Part shown: positions 17,817 through 26,911 of the stretch, in pieces
How the letters are laid out: each line of letters starts with the position of its first letter
Numbering within the stretch: position 1 is the stretch's first letter
Assembly (NCBI GenBank): GCA_045612185.1
Contig: JAZKYO010000130.1
Location: forward strand, 1 to 64,000
Origin: RGIG8775 sp045612185
GTDB taxonomy: Bacteria > Bacillota > Clostridia > Oscillospirales > CAG-272
DNA length: 64,000 nucleotides
Direction of reading: 5' to 3'
Position numbers and translations under genes: made by a program
The notes under the pieces: generated by a model
Databases searched by the model: none
Told to the model about the DNA's origin: nothing
What the model saw: only the letters and a program-made list of their open reading frames with translations

Positions 17817-18620
17817 TTAATTTCCATGTAATAGCATGTCGCGTATTTTCATCACTTCAAGTGTCTCGTCAGTGTCAAAAGATACAGTTCCGTCACCGAA
17901 AAATCTTATAATATCTTTCATAAGATTTCCAAAATAGTCAGATGTCATTTTTGCATATGTTGACGTTCCGTCAGCCTTTTCGCTTGCTATTGTGAAAGAA
18001 AGCTTGGGCGCGTATATTATTGTTGCCTTTTTGCCGTTCTCGGTGGAAAGGTGACATATTTTCTGATTTCCTTGGCTTTCTACGGTGACAGTTGAAACCT
18101 TGTCGCAAAGCACTTTTACAGCCATTTCAACCGTGTGAATACAGTATTCTTCAAAATTTGAACCGCCGCCGGTGATTATAAAATTGTTGTCTCCAACAAT
18201 TCCGTTAAGCTCGTCCGCAAATCTCAAAGCTGAAGTGCTGAAAAATGGAACCGAGTATCTTTTTGCCATATCAAATATTTTTTTAGCGGTTGCAAAATCG
18301 GGGGCAAAGGTCTTGTCAATGTAAACAGGCTTGCCGTACTTGAACACCTCTTTGGCATAATCCAAGTGCTTTTCCGGATTCGAAGGGGCGAGAATCATTA
18401 TGAAATCGCAACTTTTACACAATTCTTCTATGGTATTACATTGTAATACGCCAAACTTGTCGCACCATTGTGCAGTTATTAGCCCGTCCACGGGCGAAAG
18501 ATCAAGCTCAGCCCATGCGTGAGTAACCTCAAATTCGGGATTTGCCGCCTTTATCCAGGCCGGATAATTGTTCGCGTGCCACTCGCTGATGTAGTAGTCT
18601 ACAAATCCTATCTTTTTCAT
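17817..18620 (-). CDS. Gfo/Idh/MocA-like oxidoreductase (short, divergent)
   Basis: A 267-residue protein similar in layout to Gfo/Idh/MocA dehydrogenases but shorter than the usual 330-380. It has a Rossmann-like first half (CDFIMILAPSNPEKHLDYAKE, then GKPVYIDKTFAPDFATAKKI, the position of the family EKP motif here reading DKTFA) and a reduced second domain. The glycine-rich loop near the N-terminus is weak (MKKIGFVDYYISEWHANNY), so NAD(P) binding may be altered. Its ATG overlaps the upstream TGA by one base, implying coupling. Perhaps a partner subunit for the canonical dehydrogenase upstream; this is inference. Confidence 0.7.
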   Translation of the reverse strand: MKKIGFVDYYISEWHANNYPAWIKAANPEFEVTHAWAELDLSPVDGLITAQWCDKFGVLQCNTIEELCKSCDFIMILAPSNPEKHLDYAKEVFKYGKPVYIDKTFAPDFATAKKIFDMAKRYSVPFFSTSALRFADELNGIVGDNNFIITGGGSNFEEYCIHTVEMAVKVLCDKVSTVTVESQGNQKICHLSTENGKKATIIYAPKLSFTIASEKADGTSTYAKMTSDYFGNLMKDIIRFFGDGTVSFDTDETLEVMKIRDMLLHGN

Positions 18621-19681
18621 CAGAGACGAATCTCCTTTTTCGCCTCAGCGGATTTGTAAAGATAGTCAAGAAGCTTTGCGCTTTCAAGAATATTCTCAAT
18701 GTTGTTTCTGTCCTTTACACCGCTGTTTATAGACTCAATGAACGCCTCATCCTCGCGGAGATACATTCCGGGAATGTCATACTCGGGCTTTACAGTTTCA
18801 AGCGTAGCTCCGTCATAGAACTCAAACTTTTTGCCGTAATCAAGTCTTGCTCCGCCCTTGTCGCCCATAAAGTCAATAAACATTTCGTTCTTGCCGATAT
18901 TCTGCGCCCACGCTCCGTTGAAGGAAATGCTCGCTTTGTCGGTTCTGATGTGACCCGTGATAAAATCGTCAACGTCATTGGTTCCGTTTTCGATGTCGGC
19001 GGTGTCCTCAGCCCACATGCTCTTGTATTTGTACGCCTTCATATCCTTAGCCATCTCGGAATATGCGTCGCAGGTTACCGTCTCAAGCTTTGCGCCGCCC
19101 ATGATGTAAAGAATAAGGTCAAGGAAATGCACACCCCAGTCAATAAGCACGCCGCCGCCCGATTGCTCCTTGGTGGTAAAAGCGCCGCCAAGACCGGGAA
19201 TAGAGCGGAAACTTCTGAAAGAGCAGTATACGTGATAAATCGTTCCAAACTTGCCCTCGCGGTTCATTTCCTCAAGCATTTCAACCGACTTGTGGTAGCG
19301 GTTGCAAACACCGATGTTGAGCATCTTACCCTGCTTTTCTGCCTCGGCAGCCATCTCGCAGGAAAGCTCGTAGTTTACCGTGATAGGCTTTTCGCAGAAA
19401 ACGTGCTTGCCCGCACGCAAAGCATCCATAGTAACCGTGTAGTGCGCGTAGTTGGGGGTTAGAACGTAAACCGCGTCCACCTCCGGATCATCAAGCGCAA
19501 CCTTGTAGTCGGTGATAACGTTTTCTACAAACGAAAATTTCTCCTTTGCGGCGTCAGCTTTTTCTTTTATAATGTCGCAGGCGTACTTTACGCGAATATT
19601 TTCCATCTTCTCGAAAGCGGGGAAGTGCGCGTTGTTCGCAATTCGTCCGCAGCCTACAACAGCAATAACGGTAGTTTTCAT
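18620..19681 (-). CDS. Gfo/Idh/MocA-family dehydrogenase
   Basis: A 353-residue NAD(P)-dependent sugar or inositol dehydrogenase. The cofactor loop VVGCGRIANNAHFPA is at the N-terminus, the characteristic GKHVFCEKPITVNYE at about residues 90-105, and the substrate domain carries GGGVLIDWGVHFLDL with the likely catalytic His. The ATG at 19681 is preferred over an upstream in-frame start because AAAGGAC lies nine bases before it and the cofactor loop then starts the protein. First gene of the sugar operon, divergent from the AraC regulator at 19876. Confidence 0.92.
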   Translation of the reverse strand: MKTTVIAVVGCGRIANNAHFPAFEKMENIRVKYACDIIKEKADAAKEKFSFVENVITDYKVALDDPEVDAVYVLTPNYAHYTVTMDALRAGKHVFCEKPITVNYELSCEMAAEAEKQGKMLNIGVCNRYHKSVEMLEEMNREGKFGTIYHVYCSFRSFRSIPGLGGAFTTKEQSGGGVLIDWGVHFLDLILYIMGGAKLETVTCDAYSEMAKDMKAYKYKSMWAEDTADIENGTNDVDDFITGHIRTDKASISFNGAWAQNIGKNEMFIDFMGDKGGARLDYGKKFEFYDGATLETVKPEYDIPGMYLREDEAFIESINSGVKDRNNIENILESAKLLDYLYKSAEAKKEIRL

Positions 19682-19714
19682 AAAATTTTTGTCCTTTCTT
19701 TTCTTTGTGATTCC

Positions 19715-19743
19715 ATTATACAACATACTCGGTGGCTTGTAAA
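19715..19743 (-). promoter_or_regulatory. Sigma-A promoter of the dehydrogenase/isomerase operon
   Basis: On the minus strand TTTACA (19743-19738), 17 bases, TATAAT (19720-19715), about 34 bases before the ATG. Just upstream lie two direct repeats TTTGAACG-N-AATTTTTG (19751-19767) and a near copy at 19789-19806, start-to-start 38 bases, plausible AraC activator half-sites. Confidence 0.75.
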
Positions 19744-19827
19744 TGTCAAATTTGAACGGAATTTTTGTCATTTTTTAATATTTTTTCGTTTGAACGCAAA
19801 TTTTTGATAATAATTTTTAATTTTTTC

Positions 19828-19856
19828 TTGACACGACCGTACAAAAGGCATATAAT
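19828..19856 (+). promoter_or_regulatory. Consensus promoter of the araC-type gene with bracketing inverted repeat
   Basis: TTGACA (19828-19833), 17 bases, TATAAT (19851-19856). An eight-base inverted repeat, TGACACGA at 19829-19836 and TCGTGTCA at 19856-19863, overlaps the -35 and the end of the -10. This is an operator-like arrangement suited to autorepression. Confidence 0.8.
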
Positions 19857-19875
19857 CGTGTCAGGAGGTGAAAAT

Positions 19876-20745
19876 ATGGAAATTAATACGAATTACCACC
19901 TTGATAAGAATTATCTTTCCTCACCGCGCGCCTTTGGCGAGATAACGCTTTACCAGATAGGACGGCTGTATTCCAAAAGTAATACCACGGTAGATACCCA
20001 CGTCCACGGTGAATTTTATGAATTGACTGTTGTAATAGACGGATGCGGAACTGTGACAACCAACGGCATCCCCGTGAGGGTTGCGAGAGGTGACGTATAC
20101 CTTTCATTCCCGTGCGATACCCATAAAATCGAGTCCGACCGCGAAAAACCTTTGAAATACGATTTTTTCGCTTTTGCCACCACGTCCGAACCGCTGAAAA
20201 ACGAGCTTGAACGAGTCAGTCTTGAATATAGCCCTGCCGAAAAGCGGATTTTTCGTGATGAGCGCGTAAGCTTTCTTGTGGGAAACGCCATATCCGAATT
20301 TGACGGAGCGCGCCTGTGCGCCGAGAAGCTGTTAGAAAATATTTTCGCGCAAATTATTATCTATACCGCCCGAAGCTTTAGCGAAAAGCATGGGGAACAG
20401 CGCTTTGACCGAGTTACCGAGGCAGAGGCTCTCTGTTACAGAATGATGAATTACGTGGATACTCATATCTACTCAATGAAAAAGCTTGAAGAACTGTCGG
20501 AGGTTATGGGATATAGCTACGGCTATCTTTCTGCACTGTATAAAAAGACCACGTCTAATACGCTTGCCGACTATTTCCGCGAAAAAAAGCTTGAAATAGC
20601 CCGCCTGCTGGTGCTGGAAAAAAGGCTCAAAATAGGTGAAATAGCCGAAACGCTTAATTATACCTCGGTCTACGCCTTTAGTAAAGCTTTTAAAAATCGC
20701 TTTGGCGAGTCGCCCGAAAACTATAAAAAGCGGTGTGATTCGTAA
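19876..20745 (+). CDS. AraC-family regulator with cupin sensor domain
   Basis: A 289-residue one-component regulator. Residues about 20-120 form a cupin ligand-binding domain (VDTHVHGEFYELTVVIDG, RGDVYLSFPCDTHKIES). The C-terminal 100 residues are the two-HTH DNA-binding domain, closing with IAETLNYTSVYAFSKAFKNRFGE and SPENYKKR. The ATG at 19876 is chosen because AGGAGGTG precedes it by five bases; an upstream frame extension runs through the promoter. It faces the dehydrogenase operon across 194 bases and most likely activates it in response to a sugar; the giant secreted protein gene begins 128 bases downstream and may be part of its regulon. Confidence 0.92.
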   Translation: MEINTNYHLDKNYLSSPRAFGEITLYQIGRLYSKSNTTVDTHVHGEFYELTVVIDGCGTVTTNGIPVRVARGDVYLSFPCDTHKIESDREKPLKYDFFAFATTSEPLKNELERVSLEYSPAEKRIFRDERVSFLVGNAISEFDGARLCAEKLLENIFAQIIIYTARSFSEKHGEQRFDRVTEAEALCYRMMNYVDTHIYSMKKLEELSEVMGYSYGYLSALYKKTTSNTLADYFREKKLEIARLLVLEKRLKIGEIAETLNYTSVYAFSKAFKNRFGESPENYKKRCDS

Positions 20746-20822
20746 AAAAGCATCAACTGTTCACAATTTGTTCGCTTTTTTTTTTCATGGCGTTCACTTT
20801 TGCCTGCATGTAATATGATAAA

Positions 20823-20837
20823 ATGGAAACGTATTCT
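20823..20837 (+). promoter_or_regulatory. Candidate catabolite-responsive element (cre, CcpA site)
   Basis: ATGGAAACGTATTCT matches every fixed position of the published cre consensus WTGNAANCGNWNNCW. It lies 36 bases before the first secreted-protein gene, downstream of a TATGAT/TAAAAT region that may be its -10. CcpA bound there would block transcription in rich sugar. A match of this length can arise by chance in AT-rich DNA. Confidence 0.45.
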
Positions 20838-20873
20838 ATTTAATATTTTAATATTTATGAAAGGAACGAAACC

Positions 20874-23800
20874 ATGAACAACAAACCCACCACCAAATTG
20901 TTGTCAATGCTCTTGGCTCTCTTGATGATCATGAGCTCGTTGACTACTGTGTTTGTAACGGTTGCCTCGGCAGAAGACGCTACTGCCGCAGCTGAAACAG
21001 CTACAGTGAATACGGCTTATAATCTTCTTCAAGGCATTGACTTCGAGGACGTTACGGCGACTACTGCCGACGGTATATCTGAATACCTTAATAAACAAGT
21101 TGGTATTCATATGACGTCTTCTCAATCCTCATCTACCCCTTACGGTGCCCTGAAGATCGCGACCCTTCCTAACGGCAACAAGGTCTTGCACCTTGCCAGC
21201 GGTGCTTCCTTCATAAACGGAAACGTAGGTAACGCAAAAAATGCCGACAAATTGGCAAAGTCGCAGAACTTCCTTGACCTTCTTTTCAGCGAGATCGGTC
21301 CCGCGTCTTTTTCGCTTTCCTTAGACTTGATCTTTTTGGATAATGACTCGACATCGGGCAATATCGGCAACGTCAATGCGACGTCCGATGACCCTAGAAC
21401 AAGCCTGACCTCATATTACAGAGGCTCTTCTGCCTTTTCATTTACTTCTTATAACGGCGCTAACACTCCGTTTAAGGTGGTGTCGGCTAACCTTCCCGTA
21501 TACACGTTAACGGAAAAGGACGGAAAAGACTATGTTTCGGTTGCCGAGAATGCTGAGATTCCCGAGGAGCTTAAGGACGTAGGTTATTTCTATAATACCT
21601 CCACCGGTATTACCCATTATGCAGAAAATCCCAATGATCCCAGCGGTACTGATACAACCCCATATTGGAATTTTGGTACTAACAATCCTTGCGGAACGGG
21701 CGCTTGTATTCCGCTTTCCGCAATGACCGAGAACCCCTTTATGTATAAAATCGGTGAGCCTGTTACGGTAAGATTCGATTTTACACGTTCTGGTACAACT
21801 ATGACTTTGAATACCTATATTAGAGGCTACGATCCGTCTACAGGTACTCAAGAAACAGATTTCAGAAGTATAGCTACCAACTCATATAGCCTTGGTACCG
21901 AGGCCACTTGGAAATTTGGTTTGCGTCTTTTCGACCAGCCTTCACGCGCTTCGCTTGATAATATCAAGATTGACGTTAACCCCGTAGTTACTGATGGAAA
22001 GAACTATGAGGTTGAGGTAATAAACACCCCCAACGATTTCGCGGTTAAATATTTTACTCACTACACCGAAGAGGCTAAAAAAGCTTCCCGTAACGCGCTT
22101 GTTGCAACCGAATACGGTATTGATTCTACTATCGCCAACGTCATAGAGGATATTACCGTCGGCAACACACTTGCGCTTAACGCTCCCGAAAACGGAAGTT
22201 ATTGGGTAGCCTTTGACGTTAATACTCCCAAGGGCTATACCGCTGCCACCTCAGCGCTCCTTTCTGTGGGGGAATCCGCGCTTGTAGCGGTTGACGCCGA
22301 GTCGGGCAAGCTTGAGCTTGGCGACGGCACCGATATCGGAGAGGCTCTTACAGAGCTTAATACCTATCAGGTAGCCGTAAAGGTTGAAAGCGGTAAATAC
22401 ACCGTTTATCTCAACGGCACTTACGCAGGCGTAGTAAGCGGTGCGTTGAGCGGTGATATCAGCCTTAACGCTGAGGGAGTAAATCTCAGAAACGTAAAGG
22501 CTATGGATAGGGTTATTGAATGGCCTGCCGCACTTAACGATTTAATCTATTCCGCTCCCAAGTACGCCTCCGCTCCTTGTGTGTCTCATACAGCTAAGGA
22601 CGGAACTTACAAAATGTACGCTATTCCGATGAATGATGGAAACGGCGGAAATAATGGAGTTTGGTCTTATATCTGCTCTTCCTGCGGTATACGCGTTTAC
22701 GTAGACCAGGGCGTAGAGCTTATGGCTTCTTCGACTAGCACCTTTGACGGAGACTGGACATCGGCTAACCCTAATGCCGCGACTATTGCTTATGATGCCA
22801 ACACGGGATTCAGTGCTACTGCGGGTAAATATTATGTGAGCTTTACTGTCAGTGTTACCGCATGGGCGGGATTGTCAGGAAAAGGCTTAGGCGGCGGAAA
22901 CTTTCTCAATATGACCGGTAGCTATAGCAGTGCGCTGAGATTTTACACCATAACCGACAGTGACGGAGATACGAACACACTTGATAGCATAACGGTTGGT
23001 GATAAGACTATTACCAACGAGCAAGAAATAATTGACTATCTTCTTGCTAACGGTAAACTTGGTACCGATTTTGGACTTAAACAGGCGGATGCCCAAGCAA
23101 AAAACAAAAATGTCAATGCCAAGTATTACCTTGTTGCCGATAAACTTGATGACAAAAACAATGCATCAAGTATTAAGCCTTTGTTTATTATGAAAGCCGG
23201 CGAGACTTACAGCGTAACTATTGAGGGCAATATGTCGGTAACTAACGGCAACAAAGTGTATGTAAACGGTAAGCTTGTAAAGACCGGACTTTCCAGAAAA
23301 GTGACACCCTTTAACGGTTTCAGATTAACGGACGGTAATTACGGTCTCGAAGTATCTGATTTTACTCTCGTTGAAAAAGTCAATGAACCGGCTCACGTTT
23401 GCACCGGCGAGTACAGCACCGATTTTGTTGCGGTTGCTACCGATACGGCTGTTGATTACAGCTACACCTGCTACTGCGGAAAGGTAGTTGATAACGTAAT
23501 ATCCAAGGTTGTCAAGGACAATATTCCTTATATTACAACTCCCACAACTGTTGATTACGTGGCTCCCGCGGGCGAGTATTGGATTGCCGCTGACGTTGCG
23601 GTTGACGCGGATCAGAGCGGAACTCTTATCACTCTCGGTGATACGGCTATCGTTGATACCGATGACGTAAAGAATAACGCTACCGTTGTAGTAAGCGTTT
23701 CGGGCAACAAATACACACTCTACGTTGAGGGTGTAAAGACAGCTTCCGATACCTTTAGCGGAAACAACTCCGTAACATTTGGTACAGAGGGCGTTAGCGC

Positions 23801-26726
23801 AAAATTTGCTTACGCTAAGATAGTTGAGCTTGATACTATCGCTACTCCCGTAGTTCCCGTGGTTCACGGCGCGGAGTGCGTTCACGAGGGTGACTCGGCT
23901 GCTACCAGAACTGTTGTGTGCGTTGCTAACGAGCCCTTGTACAAGTACGTATGTACAAAGTGCAATACCTTTGCGTACAAGTATTTCCCGTACAGTGTTT
24001 CGGATTCGGTTGATTTCAAAACCACTTCAAGCTCTGCTTATCAGTATCGCCCGCTATTCTCCGATGATTATTACAATCTTATGGCTCAGAACGCAATGTT
24101 CAGCACCGAGCTTACGGTTGACGCGCTGCCTACCAATTACGGTACAGGCGGTAAATCTTTGCTTACCTGGGTGAAGAGAACTGTCGATAACGGATCAGAT
24201 TATTACCAGTGGATAAGAATCTGGGACGACGCAACAACCGATGAACCGCAGGCTGTAATGAAAATGATTACCAGCGGCGGTTGGATAGAGATTACCGATT
24301 TCCGTCTTGTTGTGGGTGAAACCTATAAAATAGTTGTAGTATTTGACATTGCACACAACACCTACGACATGTATATAAACGGTAAGTTCTGCGGAAGTGC
24401 TTCTATAGCTATGAACAGCGGTGCTTCCTTTGACGAATACGCTCAATACAATTTGAGATTGGGTGATGCGGGTTCCGGCTGCTACACGGCAAAAGATTTT
24501 AAGATAAACGTTTCCCACGTTCATACTCCCAAGACAGACGCTCCCAATTCTGTAAATCTTACTTCCGTTGCGCTTTTGGTTGAGAACACCTGCGCAGTTT
24601 GCGGAGAAGATTATACGGATTTTGTAAATAAGGCTATCGTAAACAATATCGCAACCGTTGCCGACGGATACGAAACCGTAGCGTTTACCGCTCCTACTGG
24701 CGAATATTGGCTCACTACCGAGATCAATATGAGAAAGCAGACAAGCGGAACACTCCTCACTCTCGGCTCCGACGTAATTCTTACTACCGATGACGTAGCT
24801 ATTACCGCTCCCGATACAGTTCAGGTGGCTGTCCGTGTAAACGGAACTTCTTGCACCGTATACCTCGACGGTGAGGCTGGGGAGGAAATAACCCTTACCG
24901 CTGTTCCTACGTCTGTTACCTACGGCGATAAGGACTTCGGCGCTTACGTGAGATATAATAATAATAGGATAGTAAACAGTGGAGTAATTACTTCGGGTAA
25001 CCTTGCCAAGGTTGCTGACGATACGAAATACGGCGATTGCACTCATAGCCACAGCGTGGGAGATAAAGAAGCCGTTAAGTCTATTACTACCTACAGCTCG
25101 GAGTACAGCGTTGTAAGCTATAAGTGCGAAAAATGCGGTGAGCTTGTTCACGCGCCCCTTACCGATTCTCTTATAGATTGGCATAATATCAAAAATGAAT
25201 TTAAGCCTGCTGCCCAATACAAAAAAAGTGGCATGTCATTCGTTTATGTTGAGGATGGAAGCCTGTCGAGTGGCGGAAATCCCTATTGGATCAAATTTGA
25301 CCTTAGTGTTACTTCCGCTCTGGCTTCGGGTATCAAAGCCGGTCAGGATAAGGACGGACTTCAGATTACCAAGGATAATTATAAAGATGTAGCAACCAGT
25401 GGTAGCAGTGTGACCGATACCCGCCCGTATAAGGGATACGGCTTTATTACCGTTCAGCCTTATAATACAGTATACGAGTCTCAGCTCCGTCTTATCCCCG
25501 ACGGTTGGGAGGTTTCTGACGGCGCTGTTTACGACGAGACCACCGATGTTTTCACCAAGGGCAATAAGCCCGACGGTTACCACGGTGTTTACGTATATAA
25601 CGGTGGTTCTTACCGTAACGCAAAGTGCATAGCAAGGATAAAAGCTGGCTCCAAGGTAAGCTTTGCGCTCTACATAGATCCCTCAAGCGGAGATTACGAC
25701 GTATACGTTGACGGAAAATGGGTATATACCGAAACTTCTACCCATAATTTCGATGCAAGCACTAATCCCGCAATCAGAATTTTTGAGAGTGGTGTTTCGG
25801 GACATACTCTTGACAATTTCGTAATATCCTACGAAGCTGTAAACTACAAGAACAGAGTACTTGTTGTTGAAGCTCCCGCTAAGTTTAAACCTTCCACAAC
25901 AGTTACCGAGGCGGGAACCTACGAGCCGCTTATACACGTTACACGTACAAGACTTAACGATGGTAGATCAACCGACCCCACTATCAACTTCCTCTACGTC
26001 GACGTCGCAACAGGTCAGCTTGCGTATAAGAACGGCGAGAATTACGTTCCCTTCGTTGACAAAACCGGAGGTCCTATTACCCTTGGCACAGAGGCTAAGG
26101 ACGTTACCGTAATTTACGACCACGACGCTAACAGCCTCAGATATTACGTAGGCGGATATATTCCTTACTACGCTGTAAGCGAGGGCGTATACGCAACAAT
26201 AGATGAAGTTGTTCTTACCGATACAACCCTTAAGGGCTCGTCTGTAAGATCTGACAGTATAGGCGTTCGCGCGACCTCTATCAATCTCAATGAGATAAAA
26301 TCCTACACTGTAAACAAGAGCGGTACAGCCGAAATTCTCGGTTACCAGACCAACGATTATACCGGCTCTGTCAGAGTTGTTTCGGGCGTTGATATGCCTT
26401 GGTACAGCTCTATCGGTTACTCTGTAAACGTAATTGGTACAGACGGTACTACCGATATTACAATTCTTCCCGAGGGGGCAGATAGCTACGACGTTGAAGG
26501 CATTAACATTTTCCACTCGTTGATAGCTGATGACAAGGATATATTTGCCGACAAATACGGATATTCCTATTTCTCGGCGCTCACGATAAATCCTGCCGCG
26601 GGCAAGACTCTTACTCCCGGATGTAAAATTGTTATCACACCTTTCACCAAGGTGGGCGAGGTTACCCTTAAGGGCGTAACACAAACAATTGAAATTCTTG
26701 AGAACGGCTACCGTTTCGTTGAGTAA
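20874..26726 (+). CDS. Giant secreted modular protein, copy 1 (1950 residues)
   Basis: Begins with a clear signal peptide (basic NNKPTTK, hydrophobic LLSMLLALLMIMSSLTTVFV, then VASAED, cleavage likely after ASA). The rest is a chain of beta-sandwich-like modules of LamG/concanavalin flavour: long ones with FRLTDGNYGLEVSDF-like ends and short ones of about 90 residues starting GEYWIAADV and carrying VSGNKYTLYVEGV. Between them sit cysteine knuckles at about residues 600 (CSSCG), 865 (CYCG), 1025 (CTKC), 1240 (CAVCG) and 1417 (CEKCG), each preceded by a Cys/His pair 20-35 residues earlier. The last about 130 residues (DMPWYSSIGYSV) form a separate domain shared with copy 2. No LPXTG, SLH, dockerin or catalytic motif is seen. 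Function unknown; glycan or surface binding is a guess. Confidence 0.85.
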   Translation: MNNKPTTKLLSMLLALLMIMSSLTTVFVTVASAEDATAAAETATVNTAYNLLQGIDFEDVTATTADGISEYLNKQVGIHMTSSQSSSTPYGALKIATLPNGNKVLHLASGASFINGNVGNAKNADKLAKSQNFLDLLFSEIGPASFSLSLDLIFLDNDSTSGNIGNVNATSDDPRTSLTSYYRGSSAFSFTSYNGANTPFKVVSANLPVYTLTEKDGKDYVSVAENAEIPEELKDVGYFYNTSTGITHYAENPNDPSGTDTTPYWNFGTNNPCGTGACIPLSAMTENPFMYKIGEPVTVRFDFTRSGTTMTLNTYIRGYDPSTGTQETDFRSIATNSYSLGTEATWKFGLRLFDQPSRASLDNIKIDVNPVVTDGKNYEVEVINTPNDFAVKYFTHYTEEAKKASRNALVATEYGIDSTIANVIEDITVGNTLALNAPENGSYWVAFDVNTPKGYTAATSALLSVGESALVAVDAESGKLELGDGTDIGEALTELNTYQVAVKVESGKYTVYLNGTYAGVVSGALSGDISLNAEGVNLRNVKAMDRVIEWPAALNDLIYSAPKYASAPCVSHTAKDGTYKMYAIPMNDGNGGNNGVWSYICSSCGIRVYVDQGVELMASSTSTFDGDWTSANPNAATIAYDANTGFSATAGKYYVSFTVSVTAWAGLSGKGLGGGNFLNMTGSYSSALRFYTITDSDGDTNTLDSITVGDKTITNEQEIIDYLLANGKLGTDFGLKQADAQAKNKNVNAKYYLVADKLDDKNNASSIKPLFIMKAGETYSVTIEGNMSVTNGNKVYVNGKLVKTGLSRKVTPFNGFRLTDGNYGLEVSDFTLVEKVNEPAHVCTGEYSTDFVAVATDTAVDYSYTCYCGKVVDNVISKVVKDNIPYITTPTTVDYVAPAGEYWIAADVAVDADQSGTLITLGDTAIVDTDDVKNNATVVVSVSGNKYTLYVEGVKTASDTFSGNNSVTFGTEGVSAKFAYAKIVELDTIATPVVPVVHGAECVHEGDSAATRTVVCVANEPLYKYVCTKCNTFAYKYFPYSVSDSVDFKTTSSSAYQYRPLFSDDYYNLMAQNAMFSTELTVDALPTNYGTGGKSLLTWVKRTVDNGSDYYQWIRIWDDATTDEPQAVMKMITSGGWIEITDFRLVVGETYKIVVVFDIAHNTYDMYINGKFCGSASIAMNSGASFDEYAQYNLRLGDAGSGCYTAKDFKINVSHVHTPKTDAPNSVNLTSVALLVENTCAVCGEDYTDFVNKAIVNNIATVADGYETVAFTAPTGEYWLTTEINMRKQTSGTLLTLGSDVILTTDDVAITAPDTVQVAVRVNGTSCTVYLDGEAGEEITLTAVPTSVTYGDKDFGAYVRYNNNRIVNSGVITSGNLAKVADDTKYGDCTHSHSVGDKEAVKSITTYSSEYSVVSYKCEKCGELVHAPLTDSLIDWHNIKNEFKPAAQYKKSGMSFVYVEDGSLSSGGNPYWIKFDLSVTSALASGIKAGQDKDGLQITKDNYKDVATSGSSVTDTRPYKGYGFITVQPYNTVYESQLRLIPDGWEVSDGAVYDETTDVFTKGNKPDGYHGVYVYNGGSYRNAKCIARIKAGSKVSFALYIDPSSGDYDVYVDGKWVYTETSTHNFDASTNPAIRIFESGVSGHTLDNFVISYEAVNYKNRVLVVEAPAKFKPSTTVTEAGTYEPLIHVTRTRLNDGRSTDPTINFLYVDVATGQLAYKNGENYVPFVDKTGGPITLGTEAKDVTVIYDHDANSLRYYVGGYIPYYAVSEGVYATIDEVVLTDTTLKGSSVRSDSIGVRATSINLNEIKSYTVNKSGTAEILGYQTNDYTGSVRVVSGVDMPWYSSIGYSVNVIGTDGTTDITILPEGADSYDVEGINIFHSLIADDKDIFADKYGYSYFSALTINPAAGKTLTPGCKIVITPFTKVGEVTLKGVTQTIEILENGYRFVE

Positions 26727-26741
26727 TCAAATAACATTAAA

Positions 26742-26773
26742 AGCCTCGGCATTTTGCCGAGGCTTTTTTTTGC
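26742..26773 (+). terminator. Intrinsic terminator after secreted protein copy 1
   Basis: AAGCCTCGGC-ATTT-TGCCGAGGCTT followed by eight T. Shows that the two giant genes are separate transcripts. Confidence 0.9.
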
Positions 26774-26835
26774 GTATAAACCGAAAAGCTGTGCAAAAAT
26801 CTTAAAAAAAATCACATTTATCGTAAAATTAGTTA

Positions 26836-26864
26836 TTGACATGCACAAAAATATTTGATATAAT
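26836..26864 (+). promoter_or_regulatory. Consensus sigma-A promoter of secreted protein copy 2
   Basis: TTGACA (26836-26841), 17 bases, TATAAT (26859-26864), 48 bases before the ATG. A perfect consensus; no operator-like repeat is obvious nearby. Confidence 0.85.
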
Positions 26865-26911
26865 CAAAATGTATAGTTGTTTGAAAATATTTTTTAGAAA
26901 GGAAGAAAGAT

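Noticed and set aside
20743..20785. Terminator after the AraC-type gene
   Set aside because: The A-run/T-run pairing is present but the stem is interrupted and AT-rich; not convincing enough to list.
24195..25217. Open frame of 340 codons on the minus strand inside the first giant secreted gene
   Set aside because: It lies antisense to a well-supported gene, has no ribosome site and no recognisable domain; long antisense frames are common over repetitive coding sequence.
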